Positions 1 through 8,316 of a stretch of DNA of 64,000 nucleotides are shown in pieces. Position numbers and translations under genes: made by a program. Source of the DNA: Methylosinus sp. PW1 (GTDB lineage Bacteria; Pseudomonadota; Alphaproteobacteria; Rhizobiales; Beijerinckiaceae); contig NZ_JQNK01000002.1 in NCBI RefSeq assembly GCF_000745215.1, positions 62,001-126,000 on the forward strand, given 5' to 3'. The notes under the pieces are model-generated. The model was given only the letters and a program-made list of their open reading frames with translations, was not told the DNA's origin and ran no database searches. Position 1 is the first letter of the stretch. The number at the start of each line of letters is the position of its first letter.

Positions 1-39
1 TCAATCGCGCAAAGCCGCGCTTCATTCACGGGATCGAAA

Positions 40-417
40 ATGCCTTACGTTGCGCCGCGCCATTGTCCGCACCATCGCAAGCTCTTCGCCGGCCCGCGCT
101 GTCCCGAATGCGCCAAGGAGTCGAAGGCGCGCGCCGACGAGCGGAGACCGAACGCAGGCGAACGCGGCTACGGCGGCGACTGGCGCAAGGCTCGGGCTGA
201 ATTCCTCGAGGCGCATCCGAACTGCGCACACTGCGGAGCGCCCGCAACCGTCGTCGACCACATCCGACCGCACAAAGGCGACCGCGCGCTGTTCTGGGAC
301 CGATCGAACTGGCAACCGCTCTGCAAGCCCTGTCACGACCGCAAGACGGCGACGCACGACGGCGCGTTCAGGCCGAGGCCGGGGGGCGGGGTCCGAGGTC
401 GAGCTGGCGGCGCGTGA
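40..417 (+). CDS. HNH endonuclease, phage type
   Basis: Small HNH nuclease of the kind encoded just before phage terminase genes, where it assists DNA packaging by cutting concatemers together with TerL. Visible are an N-terminal Cys pair (CPHHRK, then CPEC), a second Cys pair (CAHCGA), and the HNH core DHIRPHKGD followed by NWQPLCKPCHDRKT near the C-terminus, so the zinc-binding and catalytic His/Asn/His residues are present. At 125 aa it is the normal size. It lies 64 bp before the small terminase gene on the same strand, which fixes its role as part of a packaging module. Function from motif plus context; high confidence. Confidence 0.9.
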   Translation: MPYVAPRHCPHHRKLFAGPRCPECAKESKARADERRPNAGERGYGGDWRKARAEFLEAHPNCAHCGAPATVVDHIRPHKGDRALFWDRSNWQPLCKPCHDRKTATHDGAFRPRPGGGVRGRAGGA

Positions 418-481
418 CCGACTGAGGAGGCTCGCTCCCGATAGACGACAATTGAGCAAACACACATAAAGGAAACTTTAT

Positions 482-880
482 ATGAGGGGCGCAAAGCCGA
501 AACTCGAGGCCATTGCCGGGGGCCTCTCTCGTCTCCCGCCGGCGCCCGCGTGGTTGCCTTCCGAGGCAAAATCGGAGTGGCGGCGCGTGGTTCCGGGCCT
601 GCGGGAGCGCAAGACGATCACGCGGCAAGATTTGCAGGTGTTGGAAGCCTACTGCCTCGCTTGCGGCCTTGTCCGATCTTCGCAAAAGATCATCGCGGCC
701 GAGGGCGATATGATCGAGACGACGCGCGGAGAGAAGAAGCGCCATCCAGCGCATCAAACGCTGTTTCAGGCGCTCACGGAATCGCGCCGGCTCGCGGCGG
801 AACTCGGCCTTACGCCCGCCAGCCGGAACAAGGCGCCGATCGCCGAGGATGACGACGACCTATCGGACCTCGACCTGTGA
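482..880 (+). CDS. Phage terminase small subunit, P27 family
   Basis: DNA-recognition subunit of the phage packaging motor. The 132-aa protein has the P27-family pattern: an N-terminal GAKPKL basic stretch, a proline-rich linker, then WLPSEAKSEWRRVVPGLRERKTITRQDLQVLEAYC, the helix-turn-helix-like core, and a C-terminal region ending in an acidic tail. An AAGGAAACTTTAT leader gives a Shine-Dalgarno just before the ATG. Its stop overlaps the start of the large terminase by 4 bp, indicating translational coupling. Family assigned by sequence pattern and by the HNH-TerS-TerL order, which is standard for tailed phages. Confidence 0.88.
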   Translation: MRGAKPKLEAIAGGLSRLPPAPAWLPSEAKSEWRRVVPGLRERKTITRQDLQVLEAYCLACGLVRSSQKIIAAEGDMIETTRGEKKRHPAHQTLFQALTESRRLAAELGLTPASRNKAPIAEDDDDLSDLDL

Positions 881-2475
881 CCTCGACCTATCCCGAATGG
901 ATTTTCGACGGCTCGCCGATCGCCGATCCTCTCGGCCATGGCGAGCGCGCTGTCGGCTTCCTGCGTCGCCTGCGCCACCCGAAGAGCCGCCTTCCGAAAC
1001 GCGCCTTCGATCTCACGGATTGGCAAGAGCGCATAGTCCGGCGCATTTACGGGCCGTGCCACGCTGACGGTCGGCGCATCGTCCGCAATGTCGTCATGCT
1101 GCTACCTCGCGGCAACCGAAAGACCTCGCTCGGCGCGGGGCTCGGCCTGCTACACGCCATCGGTCCCGAGCGCGTGCCGGGCGGCCTGGCGCTCTTCGCG
1201 GCGTCGGATCGCGAACAGGCGCGCATTGCCTTCGAAGAGGCCGCCGGTATCTGCCGCGAAGACGAGCGCATAGAGAAGGCGCTCCGCTTCATCGATTACC
1301 GCCACAGGATCGAACATCCGAAGAGCGGCGCAAGCCTTCGCGCGATCTCATGCGACGCGGCGCGCCAGCATGGCAGCACGCCGACCTTCGCACTGGTCGA
1401 CGAGCTCCACGCATGGCCCAAACGGGACCTGTGGGATGTTCTCCGCACGGGTTTGGTGAAGACGCCCGGCTCGCTGCTCGTCGTCATCACGACGGCGGGC
1501 CGAGGCCAGCAAAACGTCGCTCACGAAATCGTCGACTACGCGCGGCGCGTGGCGCGCGGAGAGATAGACGACCCCGGAACTCTGCCGATTCTATTCGAGA
1601 CGGCGGCGGACGCGGATTGGCGGGACGAAGAGGTTTGGCACCGAGCTAATCCCGGCCTCGCCCAAGGCTTCCCCGATATCCAGGGGCTGCGCCAGCTCGC
1701 CCTCGAGGCCGAGGCGCGCCCGGCCGATCGGGAGGCGTTCAAGCAGTTGCACTTGAATGTTTGGCTGGACCATTCTGTAGATCCGTTCGTCGATATGGCG
1801 ATCTATGACGAGGGCGGGGAACCGCTCGACCTCGAGGCGCTTGCCGGCGAGCCCTGTTACGTTGGCGTCGACCTGTCCAGCAATTCGGATTTGACCGTCG
1901 TGGTGGCGCTCTGGCGCGTGGGTGACGGTTACGCCGTGATGCCGCAATTCTTTTGCCCCGGCGACAATCTCAGGGGCCGGCAGGATCGCGACGCGGTTCC
2001 TTATGTCCGATGGGCGGACGAGGGACACATAGAGCCGACGATCGGAAACGTCGTCGACTTCCGGGCCGTTGAAGATTGCATCCGGGATCTCTGCGGCCGG
2101 TTCAACGTCCAGGAGATCGGCCTCGACCCGCACCTTGCGCGCTCGACGCTCAACAACCTCGCCGAAGACGGCTTCCCCGCGGTCGAGGTTCGCCAAGGAT
2201 GGGTCACGATGGCGCCGGCGATCAAGGAACTCGAGCGCGCGATCGTCGGGCGGCAATTCCAGCATGGCGGCCACCCGGTTCTCAGGTGGTGTTTCGATAA
2301 CGTCGTCGTCGAGACCGATCGCGCCGGCAACCGCCTCTTCACGAAGGGGAAAGCGCGGGAGCGAATCGACGGCGCGGTCGCCTGCGCTATCGCCGTCTCG
2401 GTCGCGTCCAATGATGACGCCGGGCCGAGCGTTTATGAGACCGGCGAGCGGCCGGACGGGTTTCTCTTCGTATGA
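877..2475 (+). CDS. Phage terminase large subunit
   Basis: ATPase and nuclease of the packaging motor, 532 aa, full length for the Terminase_1 family. The N-terminal ATPase carries a Walker-A-like LPRGNRKTSL (about residues 75-84) and a Walker-B-like FALVDELHAW (about residues 172-181). The C-terminal RNase H-like nuclease starts at YVGVDLSSNSDLTVV (about residue 327) with its expected Asp. The reading frame is intact. Unusually, the genes that normally follow (portal, protease, capsid) are absent: after one small ORF the sequence runs into repeats and a tRNA, so this is the end of an integrated element rather than a complete structural module. Confidence 0.93.
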   Translation: MTSTYPEWIFDGSPIADPLGHGERAVGFLRRLRHPKSRLPKRAFDLTDWQERIVRRIYGPCHADGRRIVRNVVMLLPRGNRKTSLGAGLGLLHAIGPERVPGGLALFAASDREQARIAFEEAAGICREDERIEKALRFIDYRHRIEHPKSGASLRAISCDAARQHGSTPTFALVDELHAWPKRDLWDVLRTGLVKTPGSLLVVITTAGRGQQNVAHEIVDYARRVARGEIDDPGTLPILFETAADADWRDEEVWHRANPGLAQGFPDIQGLRQLALEAEARPADREAFKQLHLNVWLDHSVDPFVDMAIYDEGGEPLDLEALAGEPCYVGVDLSSNSDLTVVVALWRVGDGYAVMPQFFCPGDNLRGRQDRDAVPYVRWADEGHIEPTIGNVVDFRAVEDCIRDLCGRFNVQEIGLDPHLARSTLNNLAEDGFPAVEVRQGWVTMAPAIKELERAIVGRQFQHGGHPVLRWCFDNVVVETDRAGNRLFTKGKARERIDGAVACAIAVSVASNDDAGPSVYETGERPDGFLFV

Positions 2476-2753
2476 GCGACACGACCGAGGCCGTTGTCAC
2501 CGTCCAATTCGTCGACCGGATCGCCGGCTCTGACAAGCTGGTCGCAATGGCCGTCGTCGAGGTCGAGATCGCGGGCGTCGTGATCCTGCTACAGGGCGTG
2601 AAGGTGGTGAAGCGGCCGGGCGGCGGGCTGGCATGTGAGGCGCCATGCTTCAGGGCTCCCGACGGCCGATGGCTTCCGGCCGCTGTCCTCCCGCCGGACC
2701 TCGCCGAAGGGCTCGCGGCTGAAGTCTTCGCCGCGATGGCGCGGGACGGATGA
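2472..2753 (+). CDS. Hypothetical phage protein
   Basis: A 93-aa protein whose start overlaps the terminase stop (ATGA), so it belongs to the same operon. It contains a hydrophobic stretch (VVEVEIAGVVILLQGVKVVKRP) followed by FRAPDGRWLPAAVLPPDLAEGLAAEV. The pattern 'gv.vvrrpdG...aP.fr...GrW.paV.LP..l' recurs in small alphaproteobacterial phage proteins of unknown function. No catalytic motif or signal peptide is evident. It is the last gene of the left element. Confidence 0.7.
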   Translation: MSDTTEAVVTVQFVDRIAGSDKLVAMAVVEVEIAGVVILLQGVKVVKRPGGGLACEAPCFRAPDGRWLPAAVLPPDLAEGLAAEVFAAMARDG

Positions 2754-2756
2754 ACC

Positions 2757-2781
2757 GTCGCAAACGTCGCAAGTGTCGCAA
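2757..2781 (+). repeat. Three tandem 9-bp repeats
   Basis: GTCGCAA occurs at 2757-2763, 2766-2772 and 2775-2781, exactly 9 bp apart, directly after the last phage gene. Two further short direct repeats follow: GTCAGTT twice about 9 bp apart near 2823-2837, and TTTTCAG twice near 2854-2868. Together with the 37-bp repeats downstream they make a non-coding, repeat-rich arm between the phage genes and the tRNA. Confidence 0.6.
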
Positions 2782-2871
2782 GGGGGAGGCGCGAAAACGC
2801 ACTTTTGCCGCCGCGAGGTTTCGTCAGTTTTGTCAGTTCGCCAAACGAGCGTTTTCAGAAAATTTTCAGCG

Positions 2872-2978
2872 GTCACCGCCGCCTGTGACCTTCCTTGCCG
2901 TGGTGACCATCAGCGCCAGTCGTCCCCATATGGTTACAACTGTCACCGCCGCCTGTGACCTTCCTTGCCGTGGTGACC
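2872..2978 (+). repeat. Two 37-bp direct repeats with inner GGTGACC motifs
   Basis: A 37-bp unit (begins GTCACCGCCGCC, ends GCCGTGGTGACC) is present at 2872-2908 and again, identical, at 2942-2978, a period of 70 bp. Each copy carries the heptamer GTCACC/GGTGACC in inverted orientation at its ends and TGTGACC inside. An extra GGTGACC at 2983-2989 lies exactly 11 bp after the one at 2972-2978. Paired TGGTGAC-type sequences about one helical turn apart beside a tRNA are typical of arm-type sites for tyrosine integrases; here that role is inferred. Confidence 0.7.
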
Positions 2979-3035
2979 TATTGGTGACCGGATTTGCCGG
3001 ACTTGGCGGCTTGTCGTCGTAAGTGCTTGATTTAC

Positions 3036-3112
<77 letters not shown>

Positions 3113-3218
3113 GTTGAGGCTTCTGCGTCTTCACTATCGCATGCGGGCGGGGCCTGCAATCGGGCAGGACGGCCTTTTCACGCGGCTTTCGACGTTTTCG
3201 CCCGATTTGGGCGGTGAT

Positions 3219-3830
3219 TCACAGGTCTATGTCTTCGTCGAATATCTCGAGAGGCAACAGACGGCGGAAGCGGACCGCGAACCCATCGTCGGTCTGGCGA
3301 ATGACCTCGGCCTGCGTCCGCTTCCCGATCGTGATCTTCTCGCCCGGGGGGACCTGCACCTCCGTCCGCAGCGAGGCGCCGCTGCGCGAGAGATCCACGA
3401 TCTCGCAGGGCAGAGTCACTTGCGCCACGGTGAAGGTGGTGAAGCGGCGCTTGGGCCGCAGACGCTCGTGATCGCGGCAATGCGGGGCGTTCGGCGCGGC
3501 GTGTCGCGTCAGCCAGGCGAATTGCATCGCCACATGGGCGCGCGGCTGATCCGCGATCTCGAGGTCCACGGTGAAGCCGCCCTCGAAGAGACGAATCACC
3601 GCGCCGTCGAAACGGCCCCAGCGGTCGAGATCGAGCGCGATGCGGTCGCCGACGGCGGGCCGGAAGTCGCTGCGCAAGGCGACAACGTCCGCCGACATGT
3701 CGATGGTGCGGCAGGCGTAGCGGCGCTGGTCGGGCGGCACGCTGAAGCGGCCGTCGAAGCGCGGCTCGGCGATCGTCTCGGCGGCGCGCTGCTCCGCCCC
3801 GATTTTGGGGCGCAAATCTGGTCGTCTCAC
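3219..3830 (-). CDS. PilZ-domain protein (two domains)
   Basis: A 203-aa cytoplasmic protein that appears to hold two PilZ domains. The second, about residues 125-200, has the cyclic-di-GMP signature: an arginine-rich entry (RPKRRF) and DLSRSGASL, matching the (D/N)xSxxG motif. The first, about residues 25-110, has the beta-barrel pattern but lacks both motifs and is probably degenerate, a common tandem arrangement in alphaproteobacteria. The start is a GTG. It stands alone between tRNA-Arg and crcB, so its output (motility, polysaccharide or other) cannot be told from context. Confidence 0.8.
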   Translation of the reverse strand: MRRPDLRPKIGAEQRAAETIAEPRFDGRFSVPPDQRRYACRTIDMSADVVALRSDFRPAVGDRIALDLDRWGRFDGAVIRLFEGGFTVDLEIADQPRAHVAMQFAWLTRHAAPNAPHCRDHERLRPKRRFTTFTVAQVTLPCEIVDLSRSGASLRTEVQVPPGEKITIGKRTQAEVIRQTDDGFAVRFRRLLPLEIFDEDIDL

Positions 3831-4076
3831 GGCCGTCGCTCCACATGCGCGGCGCTCGCCAGCCGCGCATGGACTGGGGCGCAGACGAGTTGCGGCCGCA
3901 TAACGACCGTAGAATATTATTTAGTCTCAATAGTTTCTGCGTGACGGCGATACAGCTGTCGGGGCTAGCTTACGCATGTTAGCGGCAATACGTAAATCGG
4001 GCTTGAATCGAAGCTGCGCAATTTGATGGCGTCGGGCTCCCGTGACGTCGCCGCCCGCTTGCGCTAGAAGGCGCGC

Positions 4077-4460
4077 ATGCGCGCGCTTCTTCTCATCTTT
4101 CTGGGGTCCGGCTTGGGCGGGACCTTGAGGCATATCGTCAATACTTCGTGCCAGCGCTGGCTCGGCGCGCAGCTCCCCTGGGGCGTTTTCCTCATAAACG
4201 TCAGCGGCTCCTTCATCATGGGCCTCGCCGCCGGCTATTTCGCCTTCAAGGCGGGGGCGGGCTGGTCGCAGCCGATGCGGCTCTTCGTGACCACGGGCGT
4301 GCTCGGCGGCTATACGACCTTCTCCGCTTTCTCGCTGGATGCGGCCACTCTGATCGAGCGCGGCGACACGCTCGCCGCCGGGCTCTATGTGGGCGGCTCG
4401 GTGGGGCTGTCGATCATAGGCCTATTCCTCGGACTTTATCTGGTGAGGGCTTTGACATGA
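4077..4460 (+). CDS. crcB: Fluoride ion channel CrcB/Fluc
   Basis: Inner-membrane fluoride exporter of 127 aa with four predicted membrane helices, the normal Fluc size. Characteristic features are GSGLGGTLRH at the N-terminus, the NVSGSFIMG segment whose Asn lines the pore, and GGYTTFSAFSLD in the third helix with the conserved TTFS and the polar-track Phe. It functions as a dual-topology dimer in this family. Its stop overlaps the next start by 4 bp (ATGA), coupling it to the pseudouridine synthase, a gene pair common in Hyphomicrobiales. No fluoride riboswitch was recognised upstream. Confidence 0.93.
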   Translation: MRALLLIFLGSGLGGTLRHIVNTSCQRWLGAQLPWGVFLINVSGSFIMGLAAGYFAFKAGAGWSQPMRLFVTTGVLGGYTTFSAFSLDAATLIERGDTLAAGLYVGGSVGLSIIGLFLGLYLVRALT

Positions 4461-5554
4461 CCGGGGAGGCGGCGCAGGCGCCGCAATCGACGCCCGTGCA
4501 GACGCTGATCGTCGACGAGGACGAGGCGGGACTGCGGCTCGACCGTTGGTTCAAGCGGCGCTTTCCGGCGCTGGCCCTGTCGCATCTCGCCAAAATCTGC
4601 CGCAAGGGCGAGGTGCGCGTCGACGGCAAGCGTGTCGACACCTCCACGAGGCTCGAGCAGAATCAGAAGATTCGCGTGCCGCCGCTCAAGCTGGAGACGG
4701 TCGCGGCGCCGGCGGTGATGCGGGCGCGGCCGGAGGATGCTCGCGCGCTCGCCGAGATGACCTTGTTCGAGGACGCGCATCTCCTTGTTCTGAACAAGCC
4801 TTATGGCCTCGCCGTGCAGGGCGGCTCGGGCATGAAGCGGCATATAGACGGAATGCTCGAATCGCTGGCGGTGGGCGACAAGCGGCCGGTGCTGGTGCAT
4901 CGGCTCGATCGCGACACCTCTGGCGTGCTGCTGATCGCCAAGAACAGGCGCACCGCCGCCGATCTCGGGGAAATCTTTCGCTCGCGGCAGGCGCATAAAA
5001 TCTACTGGGCGCTGGTCGAGGGCGTGCCGAAGCCGGCGCAGGGCCGCGTCTCGCTCTATCTCGCCAAGGGCGCGGATATGGTCGATGAGCGCTCCCGCCG
5101 CAGCGGCGAGCGGCGCGCCGCCGACCCCGCCGACGCAAGGGAGAAAATGCGCGTCGCCCGCCATGGCGACGAGGGGGCGCAGCATTCGCTGACCTATTAC
5201 GCCATCGTCGACAAGGCGGCGCCGCGCTGCGCCTGGCTCTCGATGAAGCCTTTGACCGGCCGCACGCATCAGCTCCGCGCCCATGCGGAGGCGATCGGCT
5301 GCCCGATTTTCGGCGATCCCAAATATGGCCATCGCCCGGAAGACGAGGTGCGCCGCCGCGATCCCATGCGCGCCATGCCCGCGGAGCTCGAGCCCAAGCT
5401 GCATCTTTTGGCGCGGCGGCTTATTCTGCCGCATCCCAAGGGCGGGACGCTCGACGTCACCGCGCCGCTGCCGCCGCATATGAAGAATAGCTGGGCGTTT
5501 TTCGGCTTCGATGTGGGGCAGGACGATCCCATATTGTCCGCGCCAGACGCGTGA
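4457..5554 (+). CDS. rluC: RluC-type 23S rRNA pseudouridine synthase
   Basis: RluA-family pseudouridine synthase, 365 aa, expected to modify uridines of 23S rRNA. The N-terminal S4 RNA-binding domain covers about residues 15-75 (GLRLDRWFKRRFP, then KGEVRVDGKR). The catalytic domain has LNKPYGLAVQGGS and the active-site aspartate in VHRLDRDTSGVLL, followed by TGRTHQLRAHAEAIGCPIFGDPKYG. The ATG at 4457 is preferred over an upstream in-frame start because it overlaps the crcB stop and the S4 domain begins directly after it. Specificity within RluC/RluD is inferred from the S4 domain and length. Confidence 0.88.
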   Translation: MTGEAAQAPQSTPVQTLIVDEDEAGLRLDRWFKRRFPALALSHLAKICRKGEVRVDGKRVDTSTRLEQNQKIRVPPLKLETVAAPAVMRARPEDARALAEMTLFEDAHLLVLNKPYGLAVQGGSGMKRHIDGMLESLAVGDKRPVLVHRLDRDTSGVLLIAKNRRTAADLGEIFRSRQAHKIYWALVEGVPKPAQGRVSLYLAKGADMVDERSRRSGERRAADPADAREKMRVARHGDEGAQHSLTYYAIVDKAAPRCAWLSMKPLTGRTHQLRAHAEAIGCPIFGDPKYGHRPEDEVRRRDPMRAMPAELEPKLHLLARRLILPHPKGGTLDVTAPLPPHMKNSWAFFGFDVGQDDPILSAPDA

Positions 5555-5584
5555 GCCCGCGAGACACGCCCGAGGAGAGCTCCC

Positions 5585-6406
5585 ATGTCCCATGAAAGCG
5601 AAAATCTCGCCGACGGCCTTTTCGTGCCCGATGAGGAGCGCAATCCGCTGCGCAATGCAGTGCAGAGGGGCGCGAGGCCGGAGCTGCCGAAGCGATTCTA
5701 CCAATCGGCCGCCGTCGGCGAGGCCGATGGCGGCTATGCCGTCCTGCTCGACGGGCGGACGGTCAAGACGCCGGCGCGGCGAATATTGACGACCCCGTCC
5801 TCGCCCTTGACCTCGGCGCTGGCCGAGGAATGGGGTGCGCAGGGCGAAAGGCTCAATCCCACATCCATGCCTTTGACGAGACTGGTTAATTCGGCGATCG
5901 ACGGGGTCGCGGACCGGCTCGAGGAGGTCGCCGCCGACGTCGCCAAATATGCGGGCTCCGACCTCGTGAGCTATCGCGCCGACGAGCCGGCCGGCCTCGC
6001 CGCGGCGCAAGCGGCGGCCTGGGATCCGCTGCTCGCCTTCGCCAAGCAGCGGCTCGGCGCCGAGCTCGCCGTGACCTCGGGCGTGATGTTCGTCTCGCAG
6101 GCCCATGAGGCCACTGCGGCGGTGGCGGAGGCCGTGCGCGCCTATGCGGGGCAGGGGGCGCACGCCCCCTTCCGTCTCGCGGCGCTCCACGCCATGACGA
6201 CGCTCACCGGCTCCTGCCTCATCGCGCTCGCCGTGGCGCTGGGCGAGATGGATGCGGACGCCGCCTGGGCGGCCGCTCATGTCGATGAGGACCATCAGAT
6301 CAAGGCCTGGGGCGCCGACGACGAGGCCATGGAAAGGCGGACGCGGCGATTCGCGGAGATGAAGGCCGCCGCGCGGATCATCGAATTCTTCAGCGGCGCC
6401 GCCTGA
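5585..6406 (+). CDS. ATP12-family F1-ATPase assembly chaperone
   Basis: A 273-aa member of the ATP12 family, which in mitochondria binds the F1 alpha subunit during ATP synthase assembly and is widespread in alphaproteobacteria. Recognisable are KRFYQSAAVGEADGGYAVLLDGRTVKTPARR at the N-terminus, LAEEWGAQGERLNPTSMPLTRLVNSAIDGV, and the conserved C-terminal LTGSCLIALAVALGEMDADAAWAAAHVDEDHQIKAWGADDEA. It follows rluC by 30 bp on the same strand. Its role in bacterial ATP synthase assembly is inferred from the family. Confidence 0.9.
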   Translation: MSHESENLADGLFVPDEERNPLRNAVQRGARPELPKRFYQSAAVGEADGGYAVLLDGRTVKTPARRILTTPSSPLTSALAEEWGAQGERLNPTSMPLTRLVNSAIDGVADRLEEVAADVAKYAGSDLVSYRADEPAGLAAAQAAAWDPLLAFAKQRLGAELAVTSGVMFVSQAHEATAAVAEAVRAYAGQGAHAPFRLAALHAMTTLTGSCLIALAVALGEMDADAAWAAAHVDEDHQIKAWGADDEAMERRTRRFAEMKAAARIIEFFSGAA

Positions 6407-6601
6407 TCGATGGGCGCCGACGGGTATTTTTCCGCCGGGCGCGGGCGGGCGTAAGGTCCGCGCGTCCAATCCCTTCGGTAAAGACGCGCTCGGCTCTTGC
6501 TTTGACCTATACGCTGGGTTACGGAACGCGCGGTCAGACGGCGCCCGGGGCTCCCGCCCCGCGTCACATCGCCGCCCCCGCCGCAAAAGTCGGACATCGC
6601 C

Positions 6602-6967
6602 ATGCCGAGCCTGCTCGAACAATATTTGCCGCTCGTGATCTTCATCGCCCTCGCGGCGATCATCGCCGGCGCGCTGCTGGTTCTCCCCTTCCTGGTCGCC
6701 TTCAAGGCGCCGGACCCGGAGAAGCTCTCCGCCTATGAGTGCGGCTTCAATCCTTTCGGCGACGCGCGCATGAAATTCGACGTGCGCTTCTATCTCGTCG
6801 CTCTGCTCTTCATCGTCTTCGACCTCGAGGTCGCCTTTCTCTTTCCCTGGGCGGTCGCCTTCAAGGAGGCGGGCAGCTTCGGCTTCTGGTCGATGATGTT
6901 CTTCCTCGGCGTGCTGACCGTCGGCTTCGTCTATGAATGGCGCAAGGGAGCGCTCGAATGGGATTGA
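6602..6967 (+). CDS. nuoA: NADH-quinone oxidoreductase subunit A
   Basis: Membrane subunit of respiratory complex I, 121 aa with three transmembrane helices. It shows the NuoA/ND3 signature: [43 protein letters not shown], including the Cys-containing loop and the acidic FDLEVAF helix next to the quinone channel. It is the first gene of a 14-gene operon; the 195-bp gap before it is the likely promoter region. It overlaps nuoB by 10 bp. Confidence 0.97.
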   Translation: MPSLLEQYLPLVIFIALAAIIAGALLVLPFLVAFKAPDPEKLSAYECGFNPFGDARMKFDVRFYLVALLFIVFDLEVAFLFPWAVAFKEAGSFGFWSMMFFLGVLTVGFVYEWRKGALEWD

Positions 6968-7542
6968 TCACTCGCGAGAGCCCGGCTCTCGTCGCGCCCT
7001 CCGCCAAGGGTCTCGTCGATCCGCGCACCGGCAAGCCGGTGGGCGCGGACGATCCATTCTATCTCGGCCTCAATGACGAGCTCGCCGACAAGGGCTTTCT
7101 CGTCACCGCGACCGACGATCTCATCAATTGGGCGCGCACCGGCTCGCTGATGTGGATGACCTTCGGCCTCGCCTGCTGCGCGGTCGAGATGATCCAGGCG
7201 GCCATGCCGCGCTATGATCTCGAGCGCTTCGGCTTCGCGCCGCGCGCCAGCCCGCGCCAGTCGGACGTCATCATCATCGCCGGCACGCTGACCAATAAGA
7301 TGGCGCCGGCGCTGCGCAAGGTCTACGACCAGATGCCGGAGCCGCGCTACGTCATTTCCATGGGCTCCTGCGCCAATGGCGGCGGCTATTACCACTATTC
7401 CTATTCGGTGGTGCGCGGCTGCGATCGAATCATTCCCGTCGATATCTATGTCCCCGGCTGTCCGCCTTCGGCCGAAGCGCTCGTCTATGGCGTCCTGCTT
7501 CTGCAAAAGAAGATTCGCCGGAGCGGCACGATCGAGCGGTGA
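6958..7542 (+). CDS. nuoB: NADH-quinone oxidoreductase subunit B
   Basis: Peripheral-arm subunit that binds the terminal iron-sulfur cluster N2 and passes electrons to quinone. The ligands are visible: CCAVEM (adjacent cysteines), the Cys in [14 protein letters not shown] and the Cys in [11 protein letters not shown]. The ATG at 6958 gives 194 aa and overlaps the end of nuoA; an in-frame ATG seven codons upstream lies inside nuoA and is less likely. The protein is full length and fits between nuoA and nuoC. Confidence 0.97.
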   Translation: MGLITRESPALVAPSAKGLVDPRTGKPVGADDPFYLGLNDELADKGFLVTATDDLINWARTGSLMWMTFGLACCAVEMIQAAMPRYDLERFGFAPRASPRQSDVIIIAGTLTNKMAPALRKVYDQMPEPRYVISMGSCANGGGYYHYSYSVVRGCDRIIPVDIYVPGCPPSAEALVYGVLLLQKKIRRSGTIER

Positions 7543-7640
7543 TCGGTTCGCGCTTCTCCAGGGGAGCGCGCAAGAATGAAGAATGCGATGCGAGCCGACG
7601 CGCGAACAGCCGCCGGCTTTCCGTGACGCGAGGGTGAGAA

Positions 7641-8243
7641 ATGAGCGCGGAACTCGAAAAGCTCGGCGAGAAGGTCGCCGCGGCCCTGCCGGGCGTGGTG
7701 AAGGGCCTCAAGATCGCCTATGGCGAGCTCACCGTGGAAGTGGAGCGTTCGCGCTGGCTCGACGCCGCGCGCGTGCTGCGCGACGAACCCGAATTCCTCT
7801 TCGTCAGCTTCACCGACATCACCGCGGCCGATTACCCGGAGCGCGATCTGCGCTTCGACGTCGTGCTGCACCTCCTCTCGCCCAAGCATAATCAGCGCAT
7901 CCGCGTGAAGACGCAGACCGACGAGGCGACGCCCGTCGCCTCGCTGACCAGCCTCTATCCGGGGGCGGACTGGTTCGAGCGCGAGACCTATGATCTCTTC
8001 GGCGTGCTGTTCGACGGCCATCCAGACCTTCGCCGCATCATGACCGACTACGGCTTCGACGGTCATCCGCTGCGCAAGGATTTCCCGATGTCCGGCTATG
8101 TCGAGGTGCGCTACGACGACGAGCGCAAGCGGGTCGTCTATGAGCCCCTGAACCTCACCCAAGAATATCGGAAGTTCGATTTCCTCTCGCCTTGGGAGGG
8201 CGTGCAATACGATCTCCCCGGCGACGAGAAGGCGAGCAAGTGA
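7641..8243 (+). CDS. nuoC: NADH-quinone oxidoreductase subunit C
   Basis: The 30-kDa subunit of the hydrophilic arm, 200 aa, which packs against NuoD. The family block [49 protein letters not shown] is present in the C-terminal half. It is separate from NuoD, as usual in alphaproteobacteria, not fused as in enterobacteria. A GAGGGTGAGAAATG leader supplies the ribosome binding site. Confidence 0.97.
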   Translation: MSAELEKLGEKVAAALPGVVKGLKIAYGELTVEVERSRWLDAARVLRDEPEFLFVSFTDITAADYPERDLRFDVVLHLLSPKHNQRIRVKTQTDEATPVASLTSLYPGADWFERETYDLFGVLFDGHPDLRRIMTDYGFDGHPLRKDFPMSGYVEVRYDDERKRVVYEPLNLTQEYRKFDFLSPWEGVQYDLPGDEKASK

Positions 8244-8316
8244 GAGCGCCCGTCATGAAAATCGGCGCGCTTCGCCAGCCTCGCTATTCGCTCTTCCACC
8301 GCCTGGGACTGTCACG

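Noticed and set aside
2750..3022. 90-aa plus-strand ORF over the repeat arm
   Set aside because: Its translation follows the non-coding direct repeats and is dominated by Arg/Lys; no ribosome binding site or family pattern.
4436..6622. 728-aa minus-strand ORF opposite rluC and atp12
   Set aside because: Antisense shadow of two clearly recognised genes in GC-rich DNA.
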